64,000 nucleotides of DNA, from positions 436,742 to 500,741 of the forward strand of contig NZ_BNBM01000001.1 of NCBI RefSeq assembly GCF_014655715.1, in the 5' to 3' direction. The position numbers and the translations under genes were made by a program. Each line of letters starts with the position of its first letter. Position 1 is the first letter of the stretch. The notes beneath the pieces are model-generated. The model was not told the DNA's origin. It did no database searches and was given only the letters and a program-made list of their open reading frames with translations. The stretch is from Streptomyces lanatus. Its GTDB lineage: Bacteria; Actinomycetota; Actinomycetes; Streptomycetales; Streptomycetaceae. This document shows positions 1-7,649 of the stretch, in pieces.

Positions 1-1887
1 CTCACCACGCCGCTCGTCCGCGACTCCCGCGACGAGCCGTTCCGGCCGGCGACCTGGGAGGAGGCACTGACCCGCGCGGCCGAGGGCCTGGCCCGCAACC
101 GCGGCGCCTTCGGCATGTTCTCCTGCGCCCGCGCCACCAACGAGATGAACTACGTGGCGCAGAAGTTCGCCCGCGTCGTCATGGGCACCAACAACGTCGA
201 CTCCTGCAACCGGACGTGTCACGCCCCCAGCGTGGCGGGCCTGTCGGCGGCCTTCGGCTCGGGCGGCGGCACTTCCTCCTACGAGGAGATCGAGCACACC
301 GACGTCATCGTGATGTGGGGCTCCAACGCCCGCTTCGCGCACCCGATCTTCTTCCAGCACGTCCTCAAGGGCATCAGGAACGGCGCCCGCATGTACGCCG
401 TCGACCCGCGCCGCACCTCCACCGCCGAGTGGGCGGAGAGCTGGATGGGGCTCAACGTCGGCACCGACATCCCGATGGCGCACGCGATCGGCCGCGAGAT
501 CATCCACGCGGGCCTGGCGAACGAGGCGTTCATCGAGCGGGCGACCAGCGGCTACGAGGAGTACAAGGCACTGGTCGAGCCCTGGACGCTGTCCCTCGCC
601 GAGAAGGTGACGGGCGTACCGGCCGCCGCCATCAAGGAACTCGCCCACGCCTACGCCCGCGCCGAGCGCGCCCAGCTGTGCTGGACCCTCGGCATCACCG
701 AGCACCACAACGGCACCGACAACGTCCGCGCGCTGATCAACCTGTCGCTCCTGACCGGGCATGTCGGCCGCTACGGCAGCGGGCTTCAACCCCTGCGCGG
801 CCAGAACAACGTCCAGGGCGGCGGCGACATGGGCGCGATCCCCAACCGGCTGCCCGGCTTCCAGGACATCCTCGACCCCGACACCCGGCTGAAGTTCGAG
901 TCGGCCTGGGACACCGTCATCCAGCCCCACTACGGCCTCAACCTCACCGAGATGTTCGAGGCGATGGAGGAGGGCGAGCTCAAGGCGGTCTACTGCATCG
1001 GCGAGAACCCGGCGCAGTCGGAGGCGGACAGCGAGCAGGCCGTACGGCGGATGCGGCAGCTGGACTTCCTCGTCGTCCAGGACATCTTCCTGACGAAGAC
1101 GGCCGAGCTGGCGGACGTCGTCCTCCCCGCCACCGCCGGGTGGGCCGAGACCGAGGGCACCACCACCAACAGCGAGCGGCGGGTTCAGCGCGTTCGCCGT
1201 GCCGTCACACCGCCCGGCGAGGCGCGCGAGGACATCGACATCATCTGCGAGATGGCGGCACGGCTCGGCCACGAGTGGAAGTACGCGGACTCCGAGGCCG
1301 TCTGGAACGAGCTCAGGTCCGTCTCCCCCGACCACTACGGGATGACGTACGAACGACTGGAGCACCACCAGGGCATCCAGTGGCCGTGCCCGAGCACCGA
1401 CCAGCTCGAACCGACCTATCTGCACGGCCGGTTGTGGGAGAAGGACCCGTCGATGCGCGGGATGGCGGCGCCGTTCGGGCTCGTGCAGCACGATCCGCCG
1501 GTCGATCTCACCGACGAGCAGTTCCCGATCCGGCTCACCACCGGACGCCGGCTCGACTCCTACAACACCGGGGTGCAGAGCGGGAGTTTCGCCTCCCCGC
1601 TGCGGCGCGGCGAGTACGTCGAGATCAGCCCGGAGGACGCCGAGCGGTACGGGGTCGTCGTCGGCGAGGAGGTCCAGGTGAGCTCGCGGCGCGGTGTGGT
1701 CGTCGCGCCGGTGTGGGTCGACACGGCGCTTCGGCCGGGGCTCGCCTTCATGACCATGCACTTTCCGGACGAGGTGGACACCAACCAGCTGACCATCGAG
1801 GCGAACTGCCCGATCGCCGGGACGGCGGAGTTCAAGGCGTCGGCGATCCGGATCGAGAAGCTCCCCGTCGCGACCATCGTGAGGTGA
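1..1887 (+). CDS. Formate dehydrogenase, molybdopterin catalytic subunit (5' end outside window)
   Basis: Oxidises formate to CO2 at a molybdenum (bis-MGD) centre in the cytoplasm and passes electrons to the NuoEF-like partner encoded next. The reading frame is open from base 1, giving 628 visible residues. The active-site motif TNNVDSCNRTCHAPSV contains the Mo-ligand Cys (codon 217-219) where some family members have selenocysteine. The molybdopterin oxidoreductase domain is followed by the C-terminal dinucleotide-binding domain (about the last 120 residues, containing LTTGRRLDSYNTGVQSG). The first visible residues (LTTPLVRDSRDEPF) are those that normally follow the N-terminal Fe4S4 domain directly. 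A copy of that domain lies instead in the gene at 3707. Whether this protein also has its own copy cannot be seen. The gap to the next gene is 5 bp, so they are co-transcribed. Confidence 0.93.
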   Translation, partial: LTTPLVRDSRDEPFRPATWEEALTRAAEGLARNRGAFGMFSCARATNEMNYVAQKFARVVMGTNNVDSCNRTCHAPSVAGLSAAFGSGGGTSSYEEIEHTDVIVMWGSNARFAHPIFFQHVLKGIRNGARMYAVDPRRTSTAEWAESWMGLNVGTDIPMAHAIGREIIHAGLANEAFIERATSGYEEYKALVEPWTLSLAEKVTGVPAAAIKELAHAYARAERAQLCWTLGITEHHNGTDNVRALINLSLLTGHVGRYGSGLQPLRGQNNVQGGGDMGAIPNRLPGFQDILDPDTRLKFESAWDTVIQPHYGLNLTEMFEAMEEGELKAVYCIGENPAQSEADSEQAVRRMRQLDFLVVQDIFLTKTAELADVVLPATAGWAETEGTTTNSERRVQRVRRAVTPPGEAREDIDIICEMAARLGHEWKYADSEAVWNELRSVSPDHYGMTYERLEHHQGIQWPCPSTDQLEPTYLHGRLWEKDPSMRGMAAPFGLVQHDPPVDLTDEQFPIRLTTGRRLDSYNTGVQSGSFASPLRRGEYVEISPEDAERYGVVVGEEVQVSSRRGVVVAPVWVDTALRPGLAFMTMHFPDEVDTNQLTIEANCPIAGTAEFKASAIRIEKLPVATIVR

Positions 1888-1892
1888 CATAA

Positions 1893-3710
1893 GTGGACCT
1901 GCACTTCGGTGACAGCAAACCGACGGATGACGAACGGGCCGCCGTCGACGCCCTGCTCGGCCCCCCGGAGTCCTCCTGGGAGGGCGCCGACCGTTCCGAC
2001 GCCGACCTGCGCTGGGCACGCGGCGGGCGCGAGGCCCGGGACCGCCGCGACCTGCTGTTGCCGGGGCTGCACGCCATCAACGACCGGATCGGCTGGATCA
2101 GCGAGGGCGCCCTCGATTACCTGTGCCGCCGGCTGACGGTGCCGCCGTCGGAGGCGTACGGCGTCGCCACCTTCTACGCCATGTTCTCGGTCAAGCCCCG
2201 CCCCGCGACCGTGCTCCATGTGTGCACGGACCTCGCGTGCGCGGCGGCCGGCGCGAGCGAACTGTGCGCGGGCATCGAGGCGAGCCTCGGCCCAGGCGTC
2301 CACGTCGAGCGCAGCCCCTGCCTGGGCCTGTGCGAACGCGCTCCTGCCGCCCTCGCGATCAAGGCCGGCGATCCGGTGCGTACGGCGGTGGCGGCGCCGG
2401 CGACCGTGCACGACGCCGTCCTCGCCGCGAGCGCACCGGACTCGGCGCCGGAGGAGCCGTCGGCGGCGATGGCGGTGCCGCAGGCAGGGGACCCGGCACT
2501 CGTCCTGTTGCGCCGTATAGGTGTCGTGGACCCTTCGTCCCTCGACGACTACCGCGCCCACGGCGGTTACACCGCACTGCGCCGGGCCTTCGAGCTCGGT
2601 CCCGCCGGAGTCATCCGCGAGGTCACCGACTCCGGCCTGGTCGGGCGTGGCGGCGCCGCCTTCCCCACCGGCCGCAAATGGCAGGCCACGGCGTCGCAGC
2701 CCGACCACCCGCACTACCTCGTCTGCAACGCCGACGAATCGGAGCCGGGCACCTTCAAGGACCGCGTGCTCATGGAGGGCGACCCGTACGCGCTGGTCGA
2801 GTCCATGACGATCGCGGCGTACGCGACCGGCGCCCACAAGGGCTATCTGTATCTGCGCGGCGAGTACCCACGAGCCCTCGCCCGCCTGGAACACGCCCTC
2901 GCGCAGGCACGCGCGCGTGGCTTCCTCGGCGACGACATCCTTGGCCAGGGATACGCCTTCGACATCGAGATCCGGCGCGGCGCCGGGGCGTACATCTGCG
3001 GTGAGGAGACGGCTCTCTTCAACTCCATCGAGGGCTACCGGGGCGAGCCCCGCTCGAAGCCACCGTTCCCGGTGGAGAAGGGCCTCTTCGGCAAGCCGAC
3101 GGTGGAGAACAACGTAGAGACGCTGGTCAACGTCCTGCCGATCCTGACCATGGGAGCCCCGGCGTACGCGGCGATCGGGACGCAGCGCTCCACAGGACCG
3201 AAGCTGTTCTGCGTCTCCGGGAGCGTCGAGCGGCCCGGGATCTACGAGCTGCCGTTCGGCGCGACGCTCGGCGAGCTGCTGGAGCTGGCCGGGGTGCGGG
3301 ACGGGCTGCGGGCGGTGCTGCTGGGCGGGGCCGCGGGTGGCTTCGTACGGCCGGACGAGACCGGTATCCCGCTCACCTTCGAGGGCACGCGGGAGGCGGG
3401 CACGACGCTCGGCTCGGGTGTCGTCATGGCCTTCGACGACACCGTGCCGCTGCCCCGGCTGCTGCTGCGGATCGCCGAGTTCTTCCGCGACGAGTCGTGC
3501 GGGCAGTGCGTGCCCTGCCGGGTCGGCACGGTCCGGCAGGAGGAGGCGCTGCACCGGATCGTCGAGCGCACGGGTGCGGCCGCCTCCGATGACATCGCCC
3601 TGCTCAGGGAGGTCGGCCGCGCCATGCGGGACGCCTCCATCTGCGGTCTCGGGCAGACCGCGTGGAACGCCGTGGAATCCGCCATCGACCGACTGGGGGC
3701 GTACGAATGA
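1893..3710 (+). CDS. NuoE-NuoF fusion: NADH-binding diaphorase subunit of formate dehydrogenase
   Basis: This 605-residue protein (GTG start) carries electrons from the formate-oxidising subunit to NAD+. The N-terminal third is a NuoE/thioredoxin-like [2Fe-2S] domain with Cys in HVCTDLAC and SPCLGLC. From about residue 190 it is NuoF-like: an FMN/NADH-binding region with GRGGAAFPTGRKW, CNADESEPGTFKDR and GAGAYICGEETAL, then a C-terminal [4Fe-4S] site (ESCGQCVPCRVGT and a later Cys in SICGLGQTA). In many formate dehydrogenases these are two proteins (FdsG and FdsB); here they are one chain. The stop overlaps the next start as ATGA. Confidence 0.93.
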   Translation: MDLHFGDSKPTDDERAAVDALLGPPESSWEGADRSDADLRWARGGREARDRRDLLLPGLHAINDRIGWISEGALDYLCRRLTVPPSEAYGVATFYAMFSVKPRPATVLHVCTDLACAAAGASELCAGIEASLGPGVHVERSPCLGLCERAPAALAIKAGDPVRTAVAAPATVHDAVLAASAPDSAPEEPSAAMAVPQAGDPALVLLRRIGVVDPSSLDDYRAHGGYTALRRAFELGPAGVIREVTDSGLVGRGGAAFPTGRKWQATASQPDHPHYLVCNADESEPGTFKDRVLMEGDPYALVESMTIAAYATGAHKGYLYLRGEYPRALARLEHALAQARARGFLGDDILGQGYAFDIEIRRGAGAYICGEETALFNSIEGYRGEPRSKPPFPVEKGLFGKPTVENNVETLVNVLPILTMGAPAYAAIGTQRSTGPKLFCVSGSVERPGIYELPFGATLGELLELAGVRDGLRAVLLGGAAGGFVRPDETGIPLTFEGTREAGTTLGSGVVMAFDDTVPLPRLLLRIAEFFRDESCGQCVPCRVGTVRQEEALHRIVERTGAAASDDIALLREVGRAMRDASICGLGQTAWNAVESAIDRLGAYE

Positions 3711-4567
3711 CCGTGACACCGCTGGGGATTCCGCGCCGACTGCTGGAGTTCACCATCGACGGGGAGCCGGTGCGCACCCCCGAGGGGTCGACCATCCTCG
3801 ACGCCTGCCGGGCGGCCGGGAAGGACGTCCCGACCCTGTGCGAAGGGGACACGCTGCGGCCCAAGAACGCCTGCCGGGTGTGTGTCGTGGAGGTCGAGGG
3901 TTCCAGGACCCTGGTCCCGGCCTGCTCCCGGAAGGCCGAGCCCGGTATGGAGGTGCGGACCGACACGGAGCGCGCGCGGCACAGCCGCAAGATCGTCCTG
4001 GAGCTGCTCGCCTCCTCGGTCGACCTGTCCACGACGCCGCAGGTCGCCGGGTGGATCAAGGAGTACGAGGCGAAGCCCGACCGCTTCGGCCCGGACGCGG
4101 CCCGGCTGAACGAGGAGCCGAAGGTCGACAACGATCTGTATGTGCGGGACTACGACAAGTGCATCCTCTGTTACAAGTGCGTGGACGCGTGCGGGGACCA
4201 GTGGCAGAACAGCTTCGCGATCTCGGTCGCCGGACGCGGTTTCGACGCGCGCATCGCGGTCGAGCACGACGCGCCGCTCACGGACTCCGCCTGCGTGTAC
4301 TGCGGGAACTGCATCGAGGTCTGCCCGACGGGGGCCCTGTCCTTCAAGTCCGAGTTCGACATGCGGGCGGCGGATACCTGGGACGAGAGCGCCCAGACCG
4401 AGACGACGACCGTGTGCGCGTACTGCGGTGTGGGCTGCAACCTCACGCTCCACGTGCAGGACAATGAGATTGTCAAGGTCACCTCGCCGCACGACAACCC
4501 GGTGACCCACGGCAACCTCTGCATCAAGGGCCGCTTCGGCTACCAGCACGTACAGAACCGGGACTGA
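3707..4567 (+). CDS. Fe-S protein: 2Fe-2S, two 4Fe-4S and a molybdopterin-type Fe4S4 domain (formate dehydrogenase N-terminal part)
   Basis: 286 residues, starting at the ATG that overlaps the previous stop. Cys45, 56, 59 and 73 have the spacing of a plant-type [2Fe-2S] ferredoxin domain. Cys152/155/158/162 and Cys196/199/202/206 are two [4Fe-4S] motifs. Cys237/240/244/272 form the CxxCxxxC...C signature that normally begins a molybdopterin oxidoreductase. The chain stops immediately after that motif. The order matches the N-terminal part of FdsA/NuoG-type subunits, but the His-Cys3 cluster normally found after the first domain is not visible: that stretch reads LLASSVDLSTTPQVAGW. It probably acts as the electron wire between the catalytic subunit encoded at 1-1887 and the NuoEF fusion. 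Confidence 0.88.
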   Translation: MTVTPLGIPRRLLEFTIDGEPVRTPEGSTILDACRAAGKDVPTLCEGDTLRPKNACRVCVVEVEGSRTLVPACSRKAEPGMEVRTDTERARHSRKIVLELLASSVDLSTTPQVAGWIKEYEAKPDRFGPDAARLNEEPKVDNDLYVRDYDKCILCYKCVDACGDQWQNSFAISVAGRGFDARIAVEHDAPLTDSACVYCGNCIEVCPTGALSFKSEFDMRAADTWDESAQTETTTVCAYCGVGCNLTLHVQDNEIVKVTSPHDNPVTHGNLCIKGRFGYQHVQNRD

Positions 4568-4574
4568 GACACAT

Positions 4575-5423
4575 ATGGGACGAGTCACGGAACGACGCAA
4601 GGTGATCCGGATCAGGGACGGGGTGGTCTCCACCCGGCCGGACACCCTCGTCGCCGAGGAACCGCTGGAGATCCGCCTCAACGGCAAGCCACTGGCGATC
4701 ACGATGCGCACGCCGGGCGACGACTTCGCGCTGGCCGCCGGGTTCCTGGTGAGCGAGGGCGTGCTGGCCGAGGGCTCCGACCTCCAGAACATCGTCTACT
4801 GCGCGGGCGCCACCGTGGACGGCTCGAACACCTACAACGTGGTGGACGTGCGGACCGCGCCGGGCGTGGCCATCCCCGACATCACGCTCGAACGGAACGT
4901 GTATACGACGTCGTCCTGCGGGCTGTGCGGAAAGGCGTCCCTCGACGCCGTCCGTACGACGGCCCGCTGGCCGATAGCCGACACTCCCCCGGTCCGGGTC
5001 GACCCCGAACTCCTCGCGAGCCTCCCCGACCGGCTGCGCGCGGCCCAGCGGGTCTTCGACCGGACCGGGGGGCTGCACGCGGCGGCCCTGTTCACCGAGG
5101 AGGGCGAGCTGCTGGACATCCGGGAGGACGTGGGCCGGCACAACGCGGTCGACAAGCTGGTCGGCCGCGCCCTGCAGAACGGCGACCTGCCGCTGTCCCG
5201 GACGATCCTGCTGGTCTCGGGGCGGGCCAGTTTCGAGCTGGCGCAGAAGGCCGTGATGGCCGGCATCCCGGTGCTCGCCGCGGTCTCGGCGCCGTCCTCG
5301 CTGGCGGTGGACCTGGCGGCGGAGACGAGGCTGACGCTGGTGGGCTTCCTGCGGGGCAGCTCCATGAACGTGTACGCGGGCGAACACCGGCTCGCTCTGC
5401 GGACCGCGGCCGTCCAGGCCTGA
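4575..5423 (+). CDS. fdhD: FdhD, sulfurtransferase needed for formate dehydrogenase maturation
   Basis: 282 residues. FdhD transfers sulfur from a cysteine desulfurase to the molybdenum cofactor so that formate dehydrogenase becomes active. The diagnostic CxxC motif is in SSCGLCGKASLD, and the family motifs RTPGDDFALAAGFL, DVGRHNAVDKLVG and VSGRASFELAQKA are intact. The gene starts 7 bp after the Fe-S gene and ends the formate dehydrogenase operon. Confidence 0.95.
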   Translation: MGRVTERRKVIRIRDGVVSTRPDTLVAEEPLEIRLNGKPLAITMRTPGDDFALAAGFLVSEGVLAEGSDLQNIVYCAGATVDGSNTYNVVDVRTAPGVAIPDITLERNVYTTSSCGLCGKASLDAVRTTARWPIADTPPVRVDPELLASLPDRLRAAQRVFDRTGGLHAAALFTEEGELLDIREDVGRHNAVDKLVGRALQNGDLPLSRTILLVSGRASFELAQKAVMAGIPVLAAVSAPSSLAVDLAAETRLTLVGFLRGSSMNVYAGEHRLALRTAAVQA

Positions 5424-5426
5424 CCG

Positions 5427-5468
5427 GCTCCCCGCTACACGGCGGCGGGGCCCCCACCGGCGGGGAGC
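5427..5468. terminator. Possible terminator after fdhD
   Basis: Nine-base arms GCTCCCCGC (5427-5435) and GCGGGGAGC (5460-5468) are perfectly complementary around a 24-base loop. They lie between the convergent fdhD and isochorismatase-like genes. There is no U-tract, as is common in Streptomyces. Confidence 0.45.
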
Positions 5469-5512
5469 GCCCCCTGCGCCGTGCCGGGGCCCCGCTGTTC
5501 CCCCAGGTCGGC

Positions 5513-6040
5513 TCAGCCGCTCGTGAGGCGCACCTGCGCCGCCCGTACCACCGTCCCCAGCCTCGGGAAGTCGAGCCGTACCGACGCCTCGTGCTCGGCC
5601 GCCGTGAACGCCGTCATCGCGTCCTCGACGAAGACGAGGTCGTAGCGGAGGTCGGCGGCGGCCCGGGCCGTGGACTCCACGCCCAGGTTGGTGGCGATGC
5701 CGCCGAACACGAGCGTGCCGATGCCCCGTTCGCGCAGCCGGTCGTGCAGGCCGGTGTCCTGGAACCCGCCGATCGTGCGCTTCACGATCTCGATGTCGCC
5801 GTCCTTCAGCAGTCCCGCGACCAGGCCGCTGCCCGGTGGCTGCTCCGGGACGCCGGGTCGTTCGACGCGGACGAGGACGACGGTCGCCCCTGAGGCACGG
5901 AAGGCGGTCGCCAACTCCTCGCAGGTGGCGAGGACTTCGGTGCCCTTCCGGGGCTCCAGGGGCAGCGCGACGATGCGGTCCATCAGGTCGACCAGCACGA
6001 GGGCGGTGTGTGCGGGCGGGAGCGCGAGAGGTGCGGTCAT
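5513..6040 (-). CDS. Isochorismatase-family protein, YecD-like
   Basis: 175 residues with the cysteine-hydrolase fold: Asp18 in LVDLMD, Lys88 in EIVKRT and the loop GGIATNLGVESTARAA. Family members with hydrolase activity have Cys in that loop (TNxCVE). Here the residue is Gly120, as in E. coli YecD (STNIGVESTAR from memory). The substrate is unknown and classical cysteine-dependent hydrolysis is unlikely. The gene is downstream of, and on the same strand as, the MarR regulator at 6060-6497 (19 bp gap), so it may be in its transcription unit. Confidence 0.8.
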   Translation of the reverse strand: MTAPLALPPAHTALVLVDLMDRIVALPLEPRKGTEVLATCEELATAFRASGATVVLVRVERPGVPEQPPGSGLVAGLLKDGDIEIVKRTIGGFQDTGLHDRLRERGIGTLVFGGIATNLGVESTARAAADLRYDLVFVEDAMTAFTAAEHEASVRLDFPRLGTVVRAAQVRLTSG

Positions 6041-6059
6041 GACGGAACGTTATCCGCCA

Positions 6060-6497
6060 TCAGCTCTGCGTACCGGAAATCCGGATCAACAGGTCCATGA
6101 ATTGGTCGCGTTCGGCTGCGGAGAGGGGGGCGAGGAGCGCGTCGTTGGCCTCTCGGGCGGCCTTCTCGCAGCGCTCGAGCAGCCGCGCGCCCTCGTCCGT
6201 GAGGGAGACGGCGTTCTTGCGGCGGTCGCGGGGATCCGGCTCGCGTACGACGAGGCCGGCGGACTGGAGGTCGTTGAGGATCCCGACCAGGTCCTTGGGA
6301 TCGAGCTGTACGCCGCGCCCGAGCGTCGCCTGGGCGACGGGGGCGAGGTCGCGTACGGCGGACAGGACGACGTGGTGCCACATCCTCATCCCCTCCGCCG
6401 CGAGCGCCTCGGCCACGAGCGCACGCCCGCGGGCCGCCGCACGGCCGAGCAGCCAGCTGGGGAGGGACCGGATCGCGGGGAGGGGGGCTTCGGACAT
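6060..6497 (-). CDS. MarR-family transcriptional regulator
   Basis: 145 residues with a winged helix. The recognition region DPKDLVGILNDLQSAGLVVREPDPRDRRKNAVSLTDEGARLL is typical of MarR, including the DxR..RxxxxxLT wing. It is divergent from the quinone reductase-like gene at 6600. Two copies of TTGG-N5-CCAA in the shared promoter are good operator candidates, so it probably represses itself and the oxidoreductase and responds to a phenolic or electrophilic ligand. That last point is inference from the family. Confidence 0.9.
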   Translation of the reverse strand: MSEAPLPAIRSLPSWLLGRAAARGRALVAEALAAEGMRMWHHVVLSAVRDLAPVAQATLGRGVQLDPKDLVGILNDLQSAGLVVREPDPRDRRKNAVSLTDEGARLLERCEKAAREANDALLAPLSAAERDQFMDLLIRISGTQS

Positions 6498-6520
6498 GGC
6501 GGCACCCTATCGAGAATTCA

Positions 6521-6582
6521 TTGGACTTCCCAACGACTGATATGTAGCTTCGGCGTCATCCGGCAACCGTTGGTGTTCCCAA
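6521..6582. promoter_or_regulatory. Paired MarR operator candidates between divergent genes
   Basis: TTGGACTTCCCAA (6521-6533) and TTGGTGTTCCCAA (6570-6582) share 11 of 13 bases. Each is an inverted repeat TTGG-N5-CCAA. Their centres are 49 bp apart, and the second ends 17 bp before the ATG at 6600. Duplicated dyads beside a MarR gene are usually its binding sites. Confidence 0.6.
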
Positions 6583-6599
6583 TGAAATCTGGAGGTGCG

Positions 6600-7517
6600 A
6601 TGCGCCGCGTCCGCTACGACTCCACCGGCGGCCCCCTGTTCCTGGAGGAGGCCCCCGTCCCCACGCCGGGCCCCGGCGAGCTCCTCGTCCGCTGCGAGGC
6701 GATCGGCGTGACCCTCCCCGTCGTCCGCAAGGTCACCGAGGCCGCCGAGCCGGTGCCGCTGGGCGGCGAGATCGCGGGCGAGGTCATGGCCGTGGGCCCG
6801 GGTACCGGCCGCTTCCGTGTCGGCGACCGGGTGACGGGATTGTGCTTCGGGCACGGGTACGCCGACCAGGCGCTACTGCACGAGGGCATGGCCTCCCCGA
6901 TCCCCGGCCGCGCCTCCGCCGTCGACGCGGTCGCCCTCGTCCGCAGCGGCCTGGTCGCGCTCGGCGCGCTGGAGGCCGCCCGACCACGGAAGGGGGAGGC
7001 GGCCCTGGTCACAGCGGCGGCGAGCGGCGTCGGGCATCTCGCCGTGCAGCTGGCGCGGGTGCGGGGCGCGGGGCGGGTCGTGGGTGCCGTGTCCGATGCC
7101 GGCAAGGCCGACTTCGTGCGCTCCGTCGGGGCCGATGAGGTGGTGACGTACGAGGAGGAGAGCTGGGGCGAACCCGTCGACTACGCCCTCGACGGTGTCG
7201 GCGGCGAGATTCTCACCCCTGCCGTCGTGGCGCTCACCGCCGGAGGGCGACTCGTGGCTTACAGTTCGGGCGGTGGAACGATTCGGGCATATGACCTTCT
7301 TGTCGGCGCCAAGTCCGTCATCGGATTCCAGATGGCCCGGATCGCTCGCGGTGAGCCCGAGTTGTACGAGCGCTGGCGGCAGGAGCTGTGGAGGCTGTTC
7401 GAGGAGGGGGCCGTCAAGCCTGCCGTGCACGGGGAGTTCACCCTGGAGGAGGCCGCCGAGGCGCATGCGGCCGTCGAGTCACGGGTCAACCGGGGGAAAG
7501 TAGTACTCCATCCGTGA
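6600..7517 (+). CDS. Zinc-binding-type alcohol dehydrogenase / NADPH:quinone reductase-like protein
   Basis: 305 residues of the medium-chain dehydrogenase/reductase superfamily, quinone oxidoreductase branch. It has an N-terminal GroES-like domain (LGGEIAGEVMAVGPGTGRFRVGDRV) and a Rossmann domain with VTAAASGVGHLAVQLA for NADPH. The structural zinc cysteines are absent, as in quinone reductases. The ATG at 6600 is preceded by GGAGG; the upstream ATG at 6582 lacks this. It is divergent from the MarR gene and probably controlled by it. The substrate is not predictable beyond quinones or enones. Confidence 0.88.
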   Translation: MRRVRYDSTGGPLFLEEAPVPTPGPGELLVRCEAIGVTLPVVRKVTEAAEPVPLGGEIAGEVMAVGPGTGRFRVGDRVTGLCFGHGYADQALLHEGMASPIPGRASAVDAVALVRSGLVALGALEAARPRKGEAALVTAAASGVGHLAVQLARVRGAGRVVGAVSDAGKADFVRSVGADEVVTYEEESWGEPVDYALDGVGGEILTPAVVALTAGGRLVAYSSGGGTIRAYDLLVGAKSVIGFQMARIARGEPELYERWRQELWRLFEEGAVKPAVHGEFTLEEAAEAHAAVESRVNRGKVVLHP

Positions 7518-7649
7518 TGTGACACGTGCATGGTTCTTGTGATGTGTGCGATAGCCCAACTAACGTCTGTGATGCGCACTTTGGACGTGGGATGTCCGAA
7601 TGTTCAGATGCCTGGACGCATGACCAGACGATGAAGGGCGGGCCGCACC

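Noticed and set aside
1560..3719. 719-codon open frame on the minus strand across the formate dehydrogenase genes
   Set aside because: It is antisense to genes with clear domain matches, and its translation is Arg/Gly/Val-rich without any motif. Long antisense open frames are expected at this GC content.
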